Positions 15,866 through 24,260 of a stretch of DNA of 64,000 bases are shown in pieces. A model generated the notes under the pieces. That model was not told the origin of the DNA. It did not search any database and saw nothing but the letters and a program-made list of their open reading frames with translations. Both the position numbers and the translations under genes were made by a program. Positions within the stretch are counted from its first letter, which is position 1; every line of letters begins with the position of its first letter. This DNA is from Streptomyces kronopolitis (GTDB taxonomy: Bacteria; Actinomycetota; Actinomycetes; Streptomycetales; Streptomycetaceae): positions 310,001 through 374,000 of the forward strand of contig NZ_BMND01000001.1 in assembly GCF_014646275.1 (NCBI RefSeq). Reading direction: 5' to 3'.

Positions 15866-16132
15866 ATGCGGAGTGTGACTACAGAGCCGCAGCGCTTCAA
15901 GATCTTGTTGGTACCCGAGCACGTGGAGGGCGCGGACGGGGCGTCCTTGGAGGACTCGGCCGTGCGAGCGGCGGTCGTCGAGGCCACGGGCGAGACGGGC
16001 GCCTCCGGCTACCCCCGCTACGCCGGGGACGGGATGGTGGCCGACATCGACCCCCGCACGCGGACCGTCGAGGCGGTGCTCGTCGACGGTGACGAGCTGG
16101 ACTACGGGCTGTCCGCCAGGGTCATGTCCTGA
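15866..16132 (+). CDS. Small hypothetical acidic protein
   Basis: An 88-residue protein with no signal peptide or membrane segment, rich in Asp, Glu, Ala and Val. Sequence elements are RFKILLVPEHVEGADGASLEDSAVRAAVVEATGETG and a repeated DxD pattern near the C-terminus (MVADIDPRTRTVEAVLVDGDELDYG). I do not recognise a domain. The start is uncertain: ATG at 15866, or GTG three codons later at 15875. It lies between the lipoprotein terminator and the regulator's upstream region. Codon use is typical of the window, so I think it is real. Confidence 0.6.
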   Translation: MRSVTTEPQRFKILLVPEHVEGADGASLEDSAVRAAVVEATGETGASGYPRYAGDGMVADIDPRTRTVEAVLVDGDELDYGLSARVMS

Positions 16133-16443
16133 GCGCGGGGCCGCCCCTCCCCGCCGCGTAATCCGGCGCGCTCGGGCGTGGCCGGATCGCCCCCGTCGGC
16201 ACGTCGTCCGGCTTGTCGCCCCGGGGGTGTGCGCGCATGCTCAGGACGGATGAGAGCGCTCCCGAGGGGTGGGGGACGGTGCCGGGGGACCTCGCGGTGA
16301 GCGTCTAAGGGCATCCTGCCATAAAGCATTTCTTTCAAGACAATTGCGAAAGTATGCCCTTCATGCCTATCGCGCATCCTGTGAACTGATCGCCGGTTTT
16401 GTGCCGCGAGCAGGGTGGGACGGCCGGCGATCGGGAGGGGCTC
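16133..16443. other. 311-base region upstream of the LuxR/LAL regulator
   Basis: Non-coding. The last 150 bases are distinctly A+T-rich (ATAAAGCATTTCTTTCAAGA) compared with the surroundings, as expected for a promoter. They contain the inverted repeat at 16307-16361. Confidence 0.6.
16307..16361. promoter_or_regulatory. Inverted repeat AAGGGCAT / ATGCCCTT upstream of the cluster regulator
   Basis: AAGGGCAT (16307-16314) and ATGCCCTT (16354-16361) are perfect 8-base inverted copies separated by 39 A+T-rich bases. They flank the likely promoter 80-140 bases before the regulator start. Two half-sites around a promoter suggest autoregulation or looping. The binding protein is unknown. Confidence 0.4.
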
Positions 16444-19317
16444 ATGGCGCTCGGAGAGATCGGCCGCAGGAGCGAGACGGCGCGGCTGCGTGCCGTGCTG
16501 GAACGGTGCCGCCGGGGCCGCGGCGCTGCGGCCCTGGTGGTGGTCCGCGGGGAGCCGGGGGCGGGGAAGTCGGCGCTGCTGGACGCGTTCGGAGCGGAGG
16601 CCTCCGCGGGCGGGTGCCGGGTGGCCGCGGTGCGCGGGACCGGGGCCGGGGAGCGGCCGTATGCGGCGGTCCATCGGCTCATCGCGCAGCTGCGGTCCGG
16701 GTCCGAGGACGGCCGGTTCGCGGCGGATCCGCACTGCGCACCGGACGGCGACCCCGGCCCGGGGTGGGCCGCAGTGGTGGGGGCAGGGGCGGAGGCCGAT
16801 GTGCCCGTCGTGCTGTGCGTGGACGATGTGGCGCGGGTTGACAGTTGGTCCCTCCGGTGGCTGCTGGACCTGTCCCGGACGGTGCCGCCGGTGCCGCTGG
16901 CCCTCGTGCTGACGGACCGGACCTGCGGCGCCGGGGCCAGGGCCGTCGCGGCCCCCGCGCTCGGCAGCTCCCACGCTCCCGGATGCGTGCTCCTCACCGG
17001 GGCCGAGTCCATCGACCTGGCGGGGCTGCGCACGGAGGACCTGGCCGCGGCGGCCGCCGCGCGGTGCCGCGTCGTGCTCGACGCCCGGACCGCCGCGCTG
17101 TGCGGCGACCTCACCGGAGGCAACCCCGCCCTCCTGCACGCCCTGCTGGCGCCGCACTCCGACCGCGCGCCGACGGAGGACGCCCTCCGTGCCACCGCGG
17201 CGTCCGGGGCCCTGACAGGAGCCGACCGGTGGCTGGCAGCGCTCGGCGCGCCCGCGCTGGCCCTGGCGCGGGCGGTCGCCGTGCTCGGCGGCGGCGCCGA
17301 GGTCGCGGTCAGCGCCGAACTGGCGCACCTCACGGTGGAGGAGGCGCTCGCGGCCGTCGATCAGCTCGTCGACGCGTGTCTGCTGGCCAACCGCACGCCG
17401 CTGGCCTTCCGCCACCCGCTCCTGGAGGCGATGGTGCTCGGCAGCATCGCCGCCGGCACCCGTACCGCCCTACACCTGCGGGCCGCCGCCCTGCTGCGCG
17501 ACCGGCAGGCCGAAGCCACCTCCGTCGCCCATCACCTGCTCGCCACCGGACCCGTGGGAGAGGAATGGGCGAAGCGCTGCCTGCGGCTGGCCGCGCGCCA
17601 GCTGGAGCGGGAGGGCAGGCCGCATGACGCGGCACGCTACCGGCGCTGTGTGCTGCGCGAACCGCTGCGGCCGCAGGAGAAGTTGGCCATTCGTCGGGAA
17701 CTCGCCGAGCTGTACGCGGTCATCGACCCCGAGCGTGCCGTCCACCTCTTGGACACCGCCCGCTGCGAATCCCATCCGCCCGGCATCGTCGTGGAGTACG
17801 CGCTGGCACTGGCCGCCGTGCTCGACGGGTGCGGCCGGTCCGAGGACGCCGTCACCGTCCTCGACGACGCCGCCGCCCGCCTCGGACGCACGCCGCGCGA
17901 CGGCTCCTGGCAGCTGCGGCTACGCCTGCACAAGGCCTTCATCTGCCGGCGCGCCCCGCTGTGGCTGGCGCGGGCCGCCGATCCCCCGGGCACGCTGACC
18001 TGCCAGGCCCCGCGCAAGGGCGTCGCCGGCCGGGAACTCGCGGCGCTGCGCGCGGTCCACGCGGTCGACGCCGGGGCCGACCGCGAGGCGGCGGCCCGCT
18101 ACGCCCGGCAGGGCCTGCCCCGGGGCGAGGGGTGCGGCTCGGCCACCCTGCTGTGGCACGCCTGCGGCGCGCTGGTGGCGGCCGGTGAGGTCGCCGAGGC
18201 GTGGACGCACTGCGGCCGCGGGCGGCAGGTCTCCGGTGTACGGGCCGGCCGCTGGGACCAGGTCACCCTGGCACTGGTGCGCGCGACGGTGCTGCGGGCC
18301 CGGGGCGATCTCCATGCCGCCGACGCCACCCTGACCCCCGTGGCCGATCGCCTGCTGTCGTTCGTGTCGGCCGGGCACCCCCTGGCCGTGGTCGGCGTGT
18401 CGGCATTGGCCGAGGTGCGGGCCCTGCGGGGTGCGACGGACTCGGCGCGCTCCCTGCTCGCCGAGAGCAGGCTCGACCGGCACCGGCTGCCGTGGCGGCG
18501 GGACTCGGCGTACGCCCTCGCCGCGCGGGCCGCGGTCCACGAGAGCGACGATCCCGGCCGCGCGGTGGAGGACCTGCTCGCGGCGGGACGCCTCCTGGAC
18601 GAGGCCGGGGTGCGCAACCCCGCGGTGCTCCCCTGGCGCTCCCGTGCCGCGCGGATCCTCGCGGCCTGCGGGGAGCGCGCGGAGGCCGCCGCACTCGCGC
18701 GAGCCGAGCTGGCGGACGCCCGCCGCTGGGGCACCCCGGAATCCATCGGCACCGCCCTGCACGCCCTGGCACTCAGCGAGACGGGGGAGCGGCGCATCGG
18801 CGTGCTCACGGAGGCGAGCAGGACGCTCGCCCGGTCCGCGGACCGCATGCAGCATGCCGTGGTCCAGGCCGCGTTGGGCACGGAGCTCGCCGCGGACGGC
18901 CGGGCGGAGGCGGCGCGTGCCGAGTTGCGCTCGGCGCTCCAGCTCGCCCATGCCTGTGGCGCCGATCCGCTGGCGCACCGCGTCCAGAGAACCCTGGGGC
19001 CGCTCCGGGCACGGTGCCTGGCGGCCTGCGCGCCGTCCGGGGCGCTCGCGGCCACTCCCCGCGCCCGCCCGGCCGGTGAGGTGGCACCCGCCGCGACCCC
19101 GGAGCCCCCGGGTCACGCCGCCCATCCGCTGCTGGACAGCCTGACGCCCCAGGAAAGGAAGATCCTCCACCTGGCCCGGGACGGCTACTCCAACCGCGAT
19201 ATCGCGGGCCGGCTGTTCGTCGCCGTCCGCACCGTCGAGTTCCATCTCTCCGGCGCGTACCGCAAGTTGGGCATCGCCGGCCGGCGCCAGCTCGCGGAGG
19301 TGTTCAGCGCCGGCTGA
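16444..19317 (+). CDS. Large ATP-binding LuxR-family (LAL) transcriptional regulator
   Basis: A 957-residue LAL-type regulator. N-terminal AAA/STAND ATPase with Walker A GEPGAGKSALL (about residues 36-46) and a Walker B-like VVLCVDDVARVD. A long TPR-like helical middle follows. The C-terminal LuxR HTH (about 895-955) reads LTPQERKILHLARDGYSNRDIAGRLFVAVRTVEFHL. Such proteins are typical pathway-specific activators in Streptomyces clusters. It abuts the thiopeptide operon tail to tail (20-base gap), so I infer it controls that cluster. ATG at 16444 is preceded by GGGAGGGG. Its own upstream region is A+T-rich with an inverted repeat. Confidence 0.87.
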   Translation: MALGEIGRRSETARLRAVLERCRRGRGAAALVVVRGEPGAGKSALLDAFGAEASAGGCRVAAVRGTGAGERPYAAVHRLIAQLRSGSEDGRFAADPHCAPDGDPGPGWAAVVGAGAEADVPVVLCVDDVARVDSWSLRWLLDLSRTVPPVPLALVLTDRTCGAGARAVAAPALGSSHAPGCVLLTGAESIDLAGLRTEDLAAAAAARCRVVLDARTAALCGDLTGGNPALLHALLAPHSDRAPTEDALRATAASGALTGADRWLAALGAPALALARAVAVLGGGAEVAVSAELAHLTVEEALAAVDQLVDACLLANRTPLAFRHPLLEAMVLGSIAAGTRTALHLRAAALLRDRQAEATSVAHHLLATGPVGEEWAKRCLRLAARQLEREGRPHDAARYRRCVLREPLRPQEKLAIRRELAELYAVIDPERAVHLLDTARCESHPPGIVVEYALALAAVLDGCGRSEDAVTVLDDAAARLGRTPRDGSWQLRLRLHKAFICRRAPLWLARAADPPGTLTCQAPRKGVAGRELAALRAVHAVDAGADREAAARYARQGLPRGEGCGSATLLWHACGALVAAGEVAEAWTHCGRGRQVSGVRAGRWDQVTLALVRATVLRARGDLHAADATLTPVADRLLSFVSAGHPLAVVGVSALAEVRALRGATDSARSLLAESRLDRHRLPWRRDSAYALAARAAVHESDDPGRAVEDLLAAGRLLDEAGVRNPAVLPWRSRAARILAACGERAEAAALARAELADARRWGTPESIGTALHALALSETGERRIGVLTEASRTLARSADRMQHAVVQAALGTELAADGRAEAARAELRSALQLAHACGADPLAHRVQRTLGPLRARCLAACAPSGALAATPRARPAGEVAPAATPEPPGHAAHPLLDSLTPQERKILHLARDGYSNRDIAGRLFVAVRTVEFHLSGAYRKLGIAGRRQLAEVFSAG

Positions 19318-19337
19318 CACCGGACCCGGCACGGTCC

Positions 19338-20555
19338 CTATCGGCTTCCCTCCGCCCACTCGGCGCCGATCCGCCGCCAGCCGGGCACCTTCGGTCCGTC
19401 CGGCGCGGCGACGTACCTCTCGAAGCTGTCGACGGCCGAGGTGCCGTGCACCGACTCCACGGTCCGCGCCGCCAGATGGCACAGCAGACCGCGGTCCACG
19501 GGCGCCAGCCCCAACCGGTTGAGGTGGAGGTAGAGGTAGTTCATCACCAGGCGGAAGGAGGCGAACCACGCGTCGTCGACGAGGAAGTCCCGGTGCCCGT
19601 GGTCGGACAGGAGCAGCGTGTGGAACTCGCTGAGCTGCCGGGTCGGCATGCGCGGAGCCAGCGCCGCCCCGCCCATCGACACCTCGCCCGAGGCGAGCAG
19701 CGGCTGCGCGAGGCGCTGATGGCGGCGCACGGCCCGCGCCCACTCCCGTACGAATGCCACCTCGGAGTCCGTCGCATTGGAGCCCGTCGCGTCGGATCCC
19801 GTGGCACCGCCGCCCGCCGGCTCCGCGAGGGCCGCCTCGACCTCCCGCAACCGGGCGCTCAGGGCGGCTTCCTGCCGGTGGAAGCGCTCGTCGAAGCGGG
19901 TGCGGAAGGCCACCGGATCGTTCGTGCGGGACAGGAAGGCGTCCGCGTGCGAGCGCAGCGACAGCACCCCCCGCTCGATCGGGGCGCCGCCGGGCTCGAA
20001 CGGGATCGCCGCCGCGGCCGCCGTGGTCCACATCAGGTCCAGCGCCAGCACGGACAGCGGAGCGGTGCGCAGCTGCTCGTACATGCGGAACGTGAGGTCG
20101 GTGGTGTCGGAGAGGAAGTCCGCCACCAGCTCGCCGGCGCGCAGCGAGCCGAGCACCTGAAGACGGTGGTCGTACGGGCGCTCCACGACCGTGTTGTCCG
20201 CCACCCACGGGCGCAGCGGCCCGGGCTCCATCTCCAGCTCCGCGAGCCGCTCGTGCACGGGCGCCAGCGCAGCCTGGTCCAGTGTGACGGTGGAGGGGCG
20301 CGCCCGTAGGTGGTCCGTGACCATGCTCTCCACCACGGGGCGCACCTGCCGGCTCCACGCCGCCTCGTCGGTCAGGAAGTTGAGGCGCAGGTGGGGGCCG
20401 CGCAGCCAGTGCCGGCCGAACCAGCAGCCGCGCACATGGGGCCGCACCGCGGCGAACGCGGGGCGCACCGCGTCGAGGATCAGCGCCGGCTCCGCGTCCT
20501 CGTCGTGGTGGTGGACGTGCAGGCTGTGCCAGGACGCCCCGGCGGCCTCGGTCAT
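19338..20555 (-). CDS. Thiopeptide-type biosynthesis protein (SpaB_C fold), probable pyridine-forming [4+2] cyclase
   Basis: A 405-residue member of the SpaB_C / thiopeptide-type bacteriocin biosynthesis family. N-terminal SWHSLHVHHHDEDAEPALILDAVRPAF and HWLRGPHLRLNF are the family's usual entry motif. It is the last gene of the operon after LanB-N and another SpaB_C protein. In the thiomuracin system that order is TbtB, TbtC, TbtD, where TbtD joins two dehydroalanines into the central pyridine and expels the leader. By position I assign that step here. ATG at 20555 overlaps the upstream stop (ATGA). An internal GATGSDATGSNATDS low-complexity insert is unusual. Likely one of cltB-cltG in the published cluster; exact letter not assigned. 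Confidence 0.78.
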   Translation of the reverse strand: MTEAAGASWHSLHVHHHDEDAEPALILDAVRPAFAAVRPHVRGCWFGRHWLRGPHLRLNFLTDEAAWSRQVRPVVESMVTDHLRARPSTVTLDQAALAPVHERLAELEMEPGPLRPWVADNTVVERPYDHRLQVLGSLRAGELVADFLSDTTDLTFRMYEQLRTAPLSVLALDLMWTTAAAAAIPFEPGGAPIERGVLSLRSHADAFLSRTNDPVAFRTRFDERFHRQEAALSARLREVEAALAEPAGGGATGSDATGSNATDSEVAFVREWARAVRRHQRLAQPLLASGEVSMGGAALAPRMPTRQLSEFHTLLLSDHGHRDFLVDDAWFASFRLVMNYLYLHLNRLGLAPVDRGLLCHLAARTVESVHGTSAVDSFERYVAAPDGPKVPGWRRIGAEWAEGSR

Positions 20556-21583
20556 GCGACGCCCTGCGCCTCGGGCAGTTCGGCCAGCACCCGCCCCACC
20601 AGGAACCGCAACTGGTTCTCCTGCCACAGGGTCAGCCCGAGCCGGTTGTTCACCAGATGGGCGCAGCGCAGCAGCACCAGGCTCGTGGCCGGATGCGCGG
20701 TCGCCGTCAGGTCCAGCGGCTCCGCCAGCGGAGAGGCCGCCCAGTCGGCGGCGAACTCGCCGGACTCCTCCATGCGGTGCAGCGCGTCGCGCAGCCGCCG
20801 GATCGAGGCGAGCCAGTATCCGCGCTGCCCGGTCGCGGCGGGTTCGGCGGCCGCCTCCCAGGTGCGCCGGGCGCGCGCGTGCAGCTGCTCGCGCTGGAGC
20901 CGGTAGCGGGGTTCGACGTCGGCCGCCTCCGGTCCGCTGCCGAACGGCAGCGGCGGACCACCGTGCCGCGCCCACCGCTCACGGATCTCGTCGCACAGCG
21001 CGAACACGCCCACCACCAGGTCGAACGCCAGCAGCGCCCGCTGCTCCACGGTGGTGCCCGCGGTGACCACCGACAGCGCCAGCCGGCTCGACTCGCAGAA
21101 GTGCCGTTCCACGGCCGCGATGGCGGCGCCGTGACCGTAGTCGGCGTGCTCGCGGGCGTACGGCAGGAACTCCGCGGTGTTGTTGGCCCGCACCACGGCG
21201 TCGTGGCCGGCGCGGCCCTCCAGTCCGGCCAGTCCCTGCGCGACCTGTGCGAAGTGGGAGCGGTCCACCACGTCCGGGGCGGGGGACAGCGCCAGGAACG
21301 CGCTCAGGGCACGCTCCGCCGTCTCGATGACCTCGGCGCGATCGCCGGCGCGGGCGGGGAGCAGCCGCAGGCGCACATGGGGGCCGCCCTCCCAGTAGCG
21401 CAGGAAGAAGTACCGCTGGATCAGGCCGTGCTTCTCCAGCTCCGACACCAACGGCTGCACGCAGCGGGTCAGGAGCGCGTCCTGGTCGGTGTCGTAGAAG
21501 ACGTGGGCGCACACCCAGTCCTCGGCGCGCGCGGTCGCCGGATCCAGGCGGAGGCCGTCGCCGTGTCCGTTCGTCATGCTCAT
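20552..21583 (-). CDS. Thiopeptide-type biosynthesis protein (SpaB_C fold), probable glutamate-elimination subunit of the dehydratase
   Basis: A 343-residue SpaB_C protein. It contains AHVFYDTDQDALLTRCVQPLV, RYFFLRYWEGGPHVRLRLLP and FLPYAREHADYGHGAAIAAVERHFCESS, the last close to the conserved YxPExxxYGG...AExxF..SS block of lanthipeptide dehydratase elimination domains. In split thiopeptide dehydratases this subunit (TbtC-like) removes glutamate from glutamylated Ser/Thr to give dehydroalanine/dehydrobutyrine. ATG at 21583 overlaps the LanB stop (ATGA), so the two halves are made together. A second ATG two codons later is possible. Confidence 0.8.
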   Translation of the reverse strand: MSMTNGHGDGLRLDPATARAEDWVCAHVFYDTDQDALLTRCVQPLVSELEKHGLIQRYFFLRYWEGGPHVRLRLLPARAGDRAEVIETAERALSAFLALSPAPDVVDRSHFAQVAQGLAGLEGRAGHDAVVRANNTAEFLPYAREHADYGHGAAIAAVERHFCESSRLALSVVTAGTTVEQRALLAFDLVVGVFALCDEIRERWARHGGPPLPFGSGPEAADVEPRYRLQREQLHARARRTWEAAAEPAATGQRGYWLASIRRLRDALHRMEESGEFAADWAASPLAEPLDLTATAHPATSLVLLRCAHLVNNRLGLTLWQENQLRFLVGRVLAELPEAQGVA

Positions 21584-24198
21584 CGTGTCCGTCCTTCGTT
21601 GATCTCGACGAGGAATTCGGTCACCCGGGGGCCGCTGCCGCCGCGGATCGGCATCTGCGAGGGGCCGGGCAGGGCCTCCTGGAGGAAGAGCACTTGACCC
21701 GCACCGCCGGCGAGCAGCCGCTCGAAGACGCCGACCAGCAGCAGATTGGCGAAGTCCACGTAGAGCGGCTTGCGGGACTTGACCCGCCACACGTCCCCGC
21801 TGACCACCGAGCGCGGGTCGAGGGCACGCAGGAAGCAGCGCTGCGGCATCCCGTGCTCAGCCAGCCACCCGGCGAGCCGCAGCAGCAGGGACCGGTCGCT
21901 CTCCCCCTTCCCCCGCCGCGGCACGGCGTCGGGCGGCAGCACCCACTGCCGGCGGCTGACCGTCGTACGGCCCACGACCACCCGCGGCTCCGCCAGGACC
22001 TCGCGCACCTCGGCGAGGGAGGGGTCGCCGAACATCCGCCGTCCCGGGATCAGCAGATTGGACGTGGCGCCGAAGGTCTGCATCAGCAGGCGCAGCGCCG
22101 GCGGCAGCCACAGCTCCGCGATCAGGTTCGGGTGGACCGGCCGCAGCTCACCGGCGTGCCCGCGGGCGTGCAGGGTCAACAGGCCGAGCGCGGCGTCGTG
22201 CCGCACCGATAGATCCGCCAGGGGGATGCGGTGCTCCGGACCGCGCAGGCTGCGCCCTCCCGGGTAGTCGATCTCCATGCCCACGGCGGACGCGCGCAGG
22301 CCCACATTGCTTCCGAAGTGCCGGCAGGTGTCGGCATGCAGGACACCGGCGGGCGGGGGAGCGGTGTGCACGGCCGCGTCCCGCGCCGCGCCGCCGCCCG
22401 CCTGGGTGAGCAGCCGCGCGATCCGGTCACGCCCCCGGCCGTGCCCGGAGTTGACGGCGTTGACCACGAACTCGGGCGCGGAGCCGGTGCCGAGGGGTTG
22501 GCCGTAGTACGCCACGGAGTCCGGCGCCCGCATCCACGCGGGCCGGCGCGCGGCCACCGCGAGGAGTTGCTCGGGGGCGATCCGGGCCACTCCGTGCGCA
22601 TCGGCCGGCGTGGCGCGCACCACCTCGCACAGCTCGTCCCGCAGCGACGCCAACTCGCCCAGCCGCGGCAGCCGGTGCGCGTGCATCGTCCGGTAGCCGT
22701 GCACCGCGACGGAGAGCAGGGCGGGCAGCTCGGGGTCCTCGCGCAGCCACGTCTGGACCTGCCGGTGGAAGGCCAGGAACGGCAGGGTCCGCCCGGCCCC
22801 GACCCGCTCGGCGTAGAGATCGGCGAGCGCGATCCGGCCGGGCAGGGCCGGGTCGAGCACGGCGTAGCAGTGCCGCAGGGCGTCCAGATCTTTCAGGACC
22901 GGCTCCCACGCGCCCCGGTCCGGTCCGGGAAGGGGCGCCGCCAGCAGGGCGTTCTCGATGACGCTGTTCTTGGTGGGCAGACTGAGGTGGTCGGCGCCGA
23001 GCAGGTCCCTTATCCGCCGCAGGGTGCCCTCGACGGTCTCGACGGCCCGCACCCGCTGCGCCGGATCCGTCATCCCCGGGTAGTCCGACAGCGTCTCGGC
23101 GATCACGGCGAGTTCCCGCTCGACCCCGACCAGCTCCGGGCTCGTCGCACCGGCCAGCCACCCGCGCAGGTCGGCGACGTGATCGAGGGTCTGGTCGGCG
23201 AGCGGCCGCTCGGCCTCCAGCAGTCCCAGCTCCTCCAGGCGCGCCAGGTACGCGGTGGCGGTGGCCGGGTCGCTGCCGGTGCGGCGCGCGACGGCCCGCG
23301 CCGCCTCCTCGCGGGTGGGGCGTCCCTCGCGGACCACCTCCACGCACACCCGCACCGCGGCCGCCTCGGGCAGCGTGCGGAGCGGCTCCTCGGCCCCGGC
23401 TCCCAGGAACTGCCAGCCGTCATCGGTGCGCAGGGCGCTGGGGTTGAGGCGAAGTCTGCCGCGCCCGGCGAGTTCGGGATGGCTTTCGAGCCTGCGGACG
23501 ACCTGCTGGACGACCCATACGTTCAGCTCGGCGACCGTGCGCACCTCGGGGCCGGTGGACGCGTGGCCCGCTTCGCCGGCGCTCCAGGTCCCCAGGCCGC
23601 TGGCGGTGAACGTGCTGAACGGGCTGGTCTTCATGGTGACCCGCCCGAGGTACTTGGCGAGCCGCAGCGCCAGTGAGCGCTCCGGCGCTCGCTCGTCGGG
23701 GTGCGCGAGCCATTTGCGTACCTCGGCGAGGAGCACCGGACTGCTCAGGACCAGACCGTGCTGGAACCCGGGATCGGTGGCCGCCTTGCGCAGCAGCGTG
23801 TGCCGGGTGCGCAGGTGGTGGGCGATCAGGTCGTCGAGCAGGGCCAGCGCGTCCTGATGGCCGGCGCGCAACGTCGCCCAGGTGTCCACCCGGGCGACGA
23901 GGGCGGGGGGCAGCAGCGCACGGACGCTGTCGTTCCAGTGGCGCTCGGCGAGCGGGCGGCGGTTGTGGACGGCCCGCCGCACGGCCACCAGGAGCGGCTT
24001 GCCGGCACCGGCCCGCCCGATCTGCTCGTAGAGGAGACCGGACAACTCAGCGTCCAGTTCGTCCAGTTGGCGTTCCGTGTCGCGTACGGACTCGACCTGG
24101 CGCCACAACTCCGGCGAGCGCATGTCCTCCAGGATGTGCGCGGGCAGCCCGCCGATCCGTACGCCGAAGGCGTCCGATGGTGAGAACTCCTCGGTCAT
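21580..24198 (-). CDS. LanB-type dehydratase, glutamylation domain (thiopeptide Ser/Thr dehydratase)
   Basis: An 872-residue protein of the lantibiotic dehydratase N-terminal family. Recognisable blocks are KTSPFSTFTASGLG, FVVNAVNSGHGRGRDRIARLL, LPRLGELASLRDELCEVV and WVLPPDAVP. Such proteins use glutamyl-tRNA to glutamylate core Ser/Thr, and the elimination step is in the coupled downstream gene. ATG at 24198 with GGGAG upstream; the reading frame stays open far upstream but that extension overlaps the YcaO gene and lacks family similarity. It starts 62 bases after the YcaO stop. Substrate is the precursor at 26349-26531, after heterocyclisation. Confidence 0.85.
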   Translation of the reverse strand: MTEEFSPSDAFGVRIGGLPAHILEDMRSPELWRQVESVRDTERQLDELDAELSGLLYEQIGRAGAGKPLLVAVRRAVHNRRPLAERHWNDSVRALLPPALVARVDTWATLRAGHQDALALLDDLIAHHLRTRHTLLRKAATDPGFQHGLVLSSPVLLAEVRKWLAHPDERAPERSLALRLAKYLGRVTMKTSPFSTFTASGLGTWSAGEAGHASTGPEVRTVAELNVWVVQQVVRRLESHPELAGRGRLRLNPSALRTDDGWQFLGAGAEEPLRTLPEAAAVRVCVEVVREGRPTREEAARAVARRTGSDPATATAYLARLEELGLLEAERPLADQTLDHVADLRGWLAGATSPELVGVERELAVIAETLSDYPGMTDPAQRVRAVETVEGTLRRIRDLLGADHLSLPTKNSVIENALLAAPLPGPDRGAWEPVLKDLDALRHCYAVLDPALPGRIALADLYAERVGAGRTLPFLAFHRQVQTWLREDPELPALLSVAVHGYRTMHAHRLPRLGELASLRDELCEVVRATPADAHGVARIAPEQLLAVAARRPAWMRAPDSVAYYGQPLGTGSAPEFVVNAVNSGHGRGRDRIARLLTQAGGGAARDAAVHTAPPPAGVLHADTCRHFGSNVGLRASAVGMEIDYPGGRSLRGPEHRIPLADLSVRHDAALGLLTLHARGHAGELRPVHPNLIAELWLPPALRLLMQTFGATSNLLIPGRRMFGDPSLAEVREVLAEPRVVVGRTTVSRRQWVLPPDAVPRRGKGESDRSLLLRLAGWLAEHGMPQRCFLRALDPRSVVSGDVWRVKSRKPLYVDFANLLLVGVFERLLAGGAGQVLFLQEALPGPSQMPIRGGSGPRVTEFLVEINEGRTR

Positions 24199-24260
24199 GG
24201 CGGACTCCCGTCGCGGAGGGTGCGGATCTGCGGACGTGGGCACGGCGGCGTCGGGGACGG

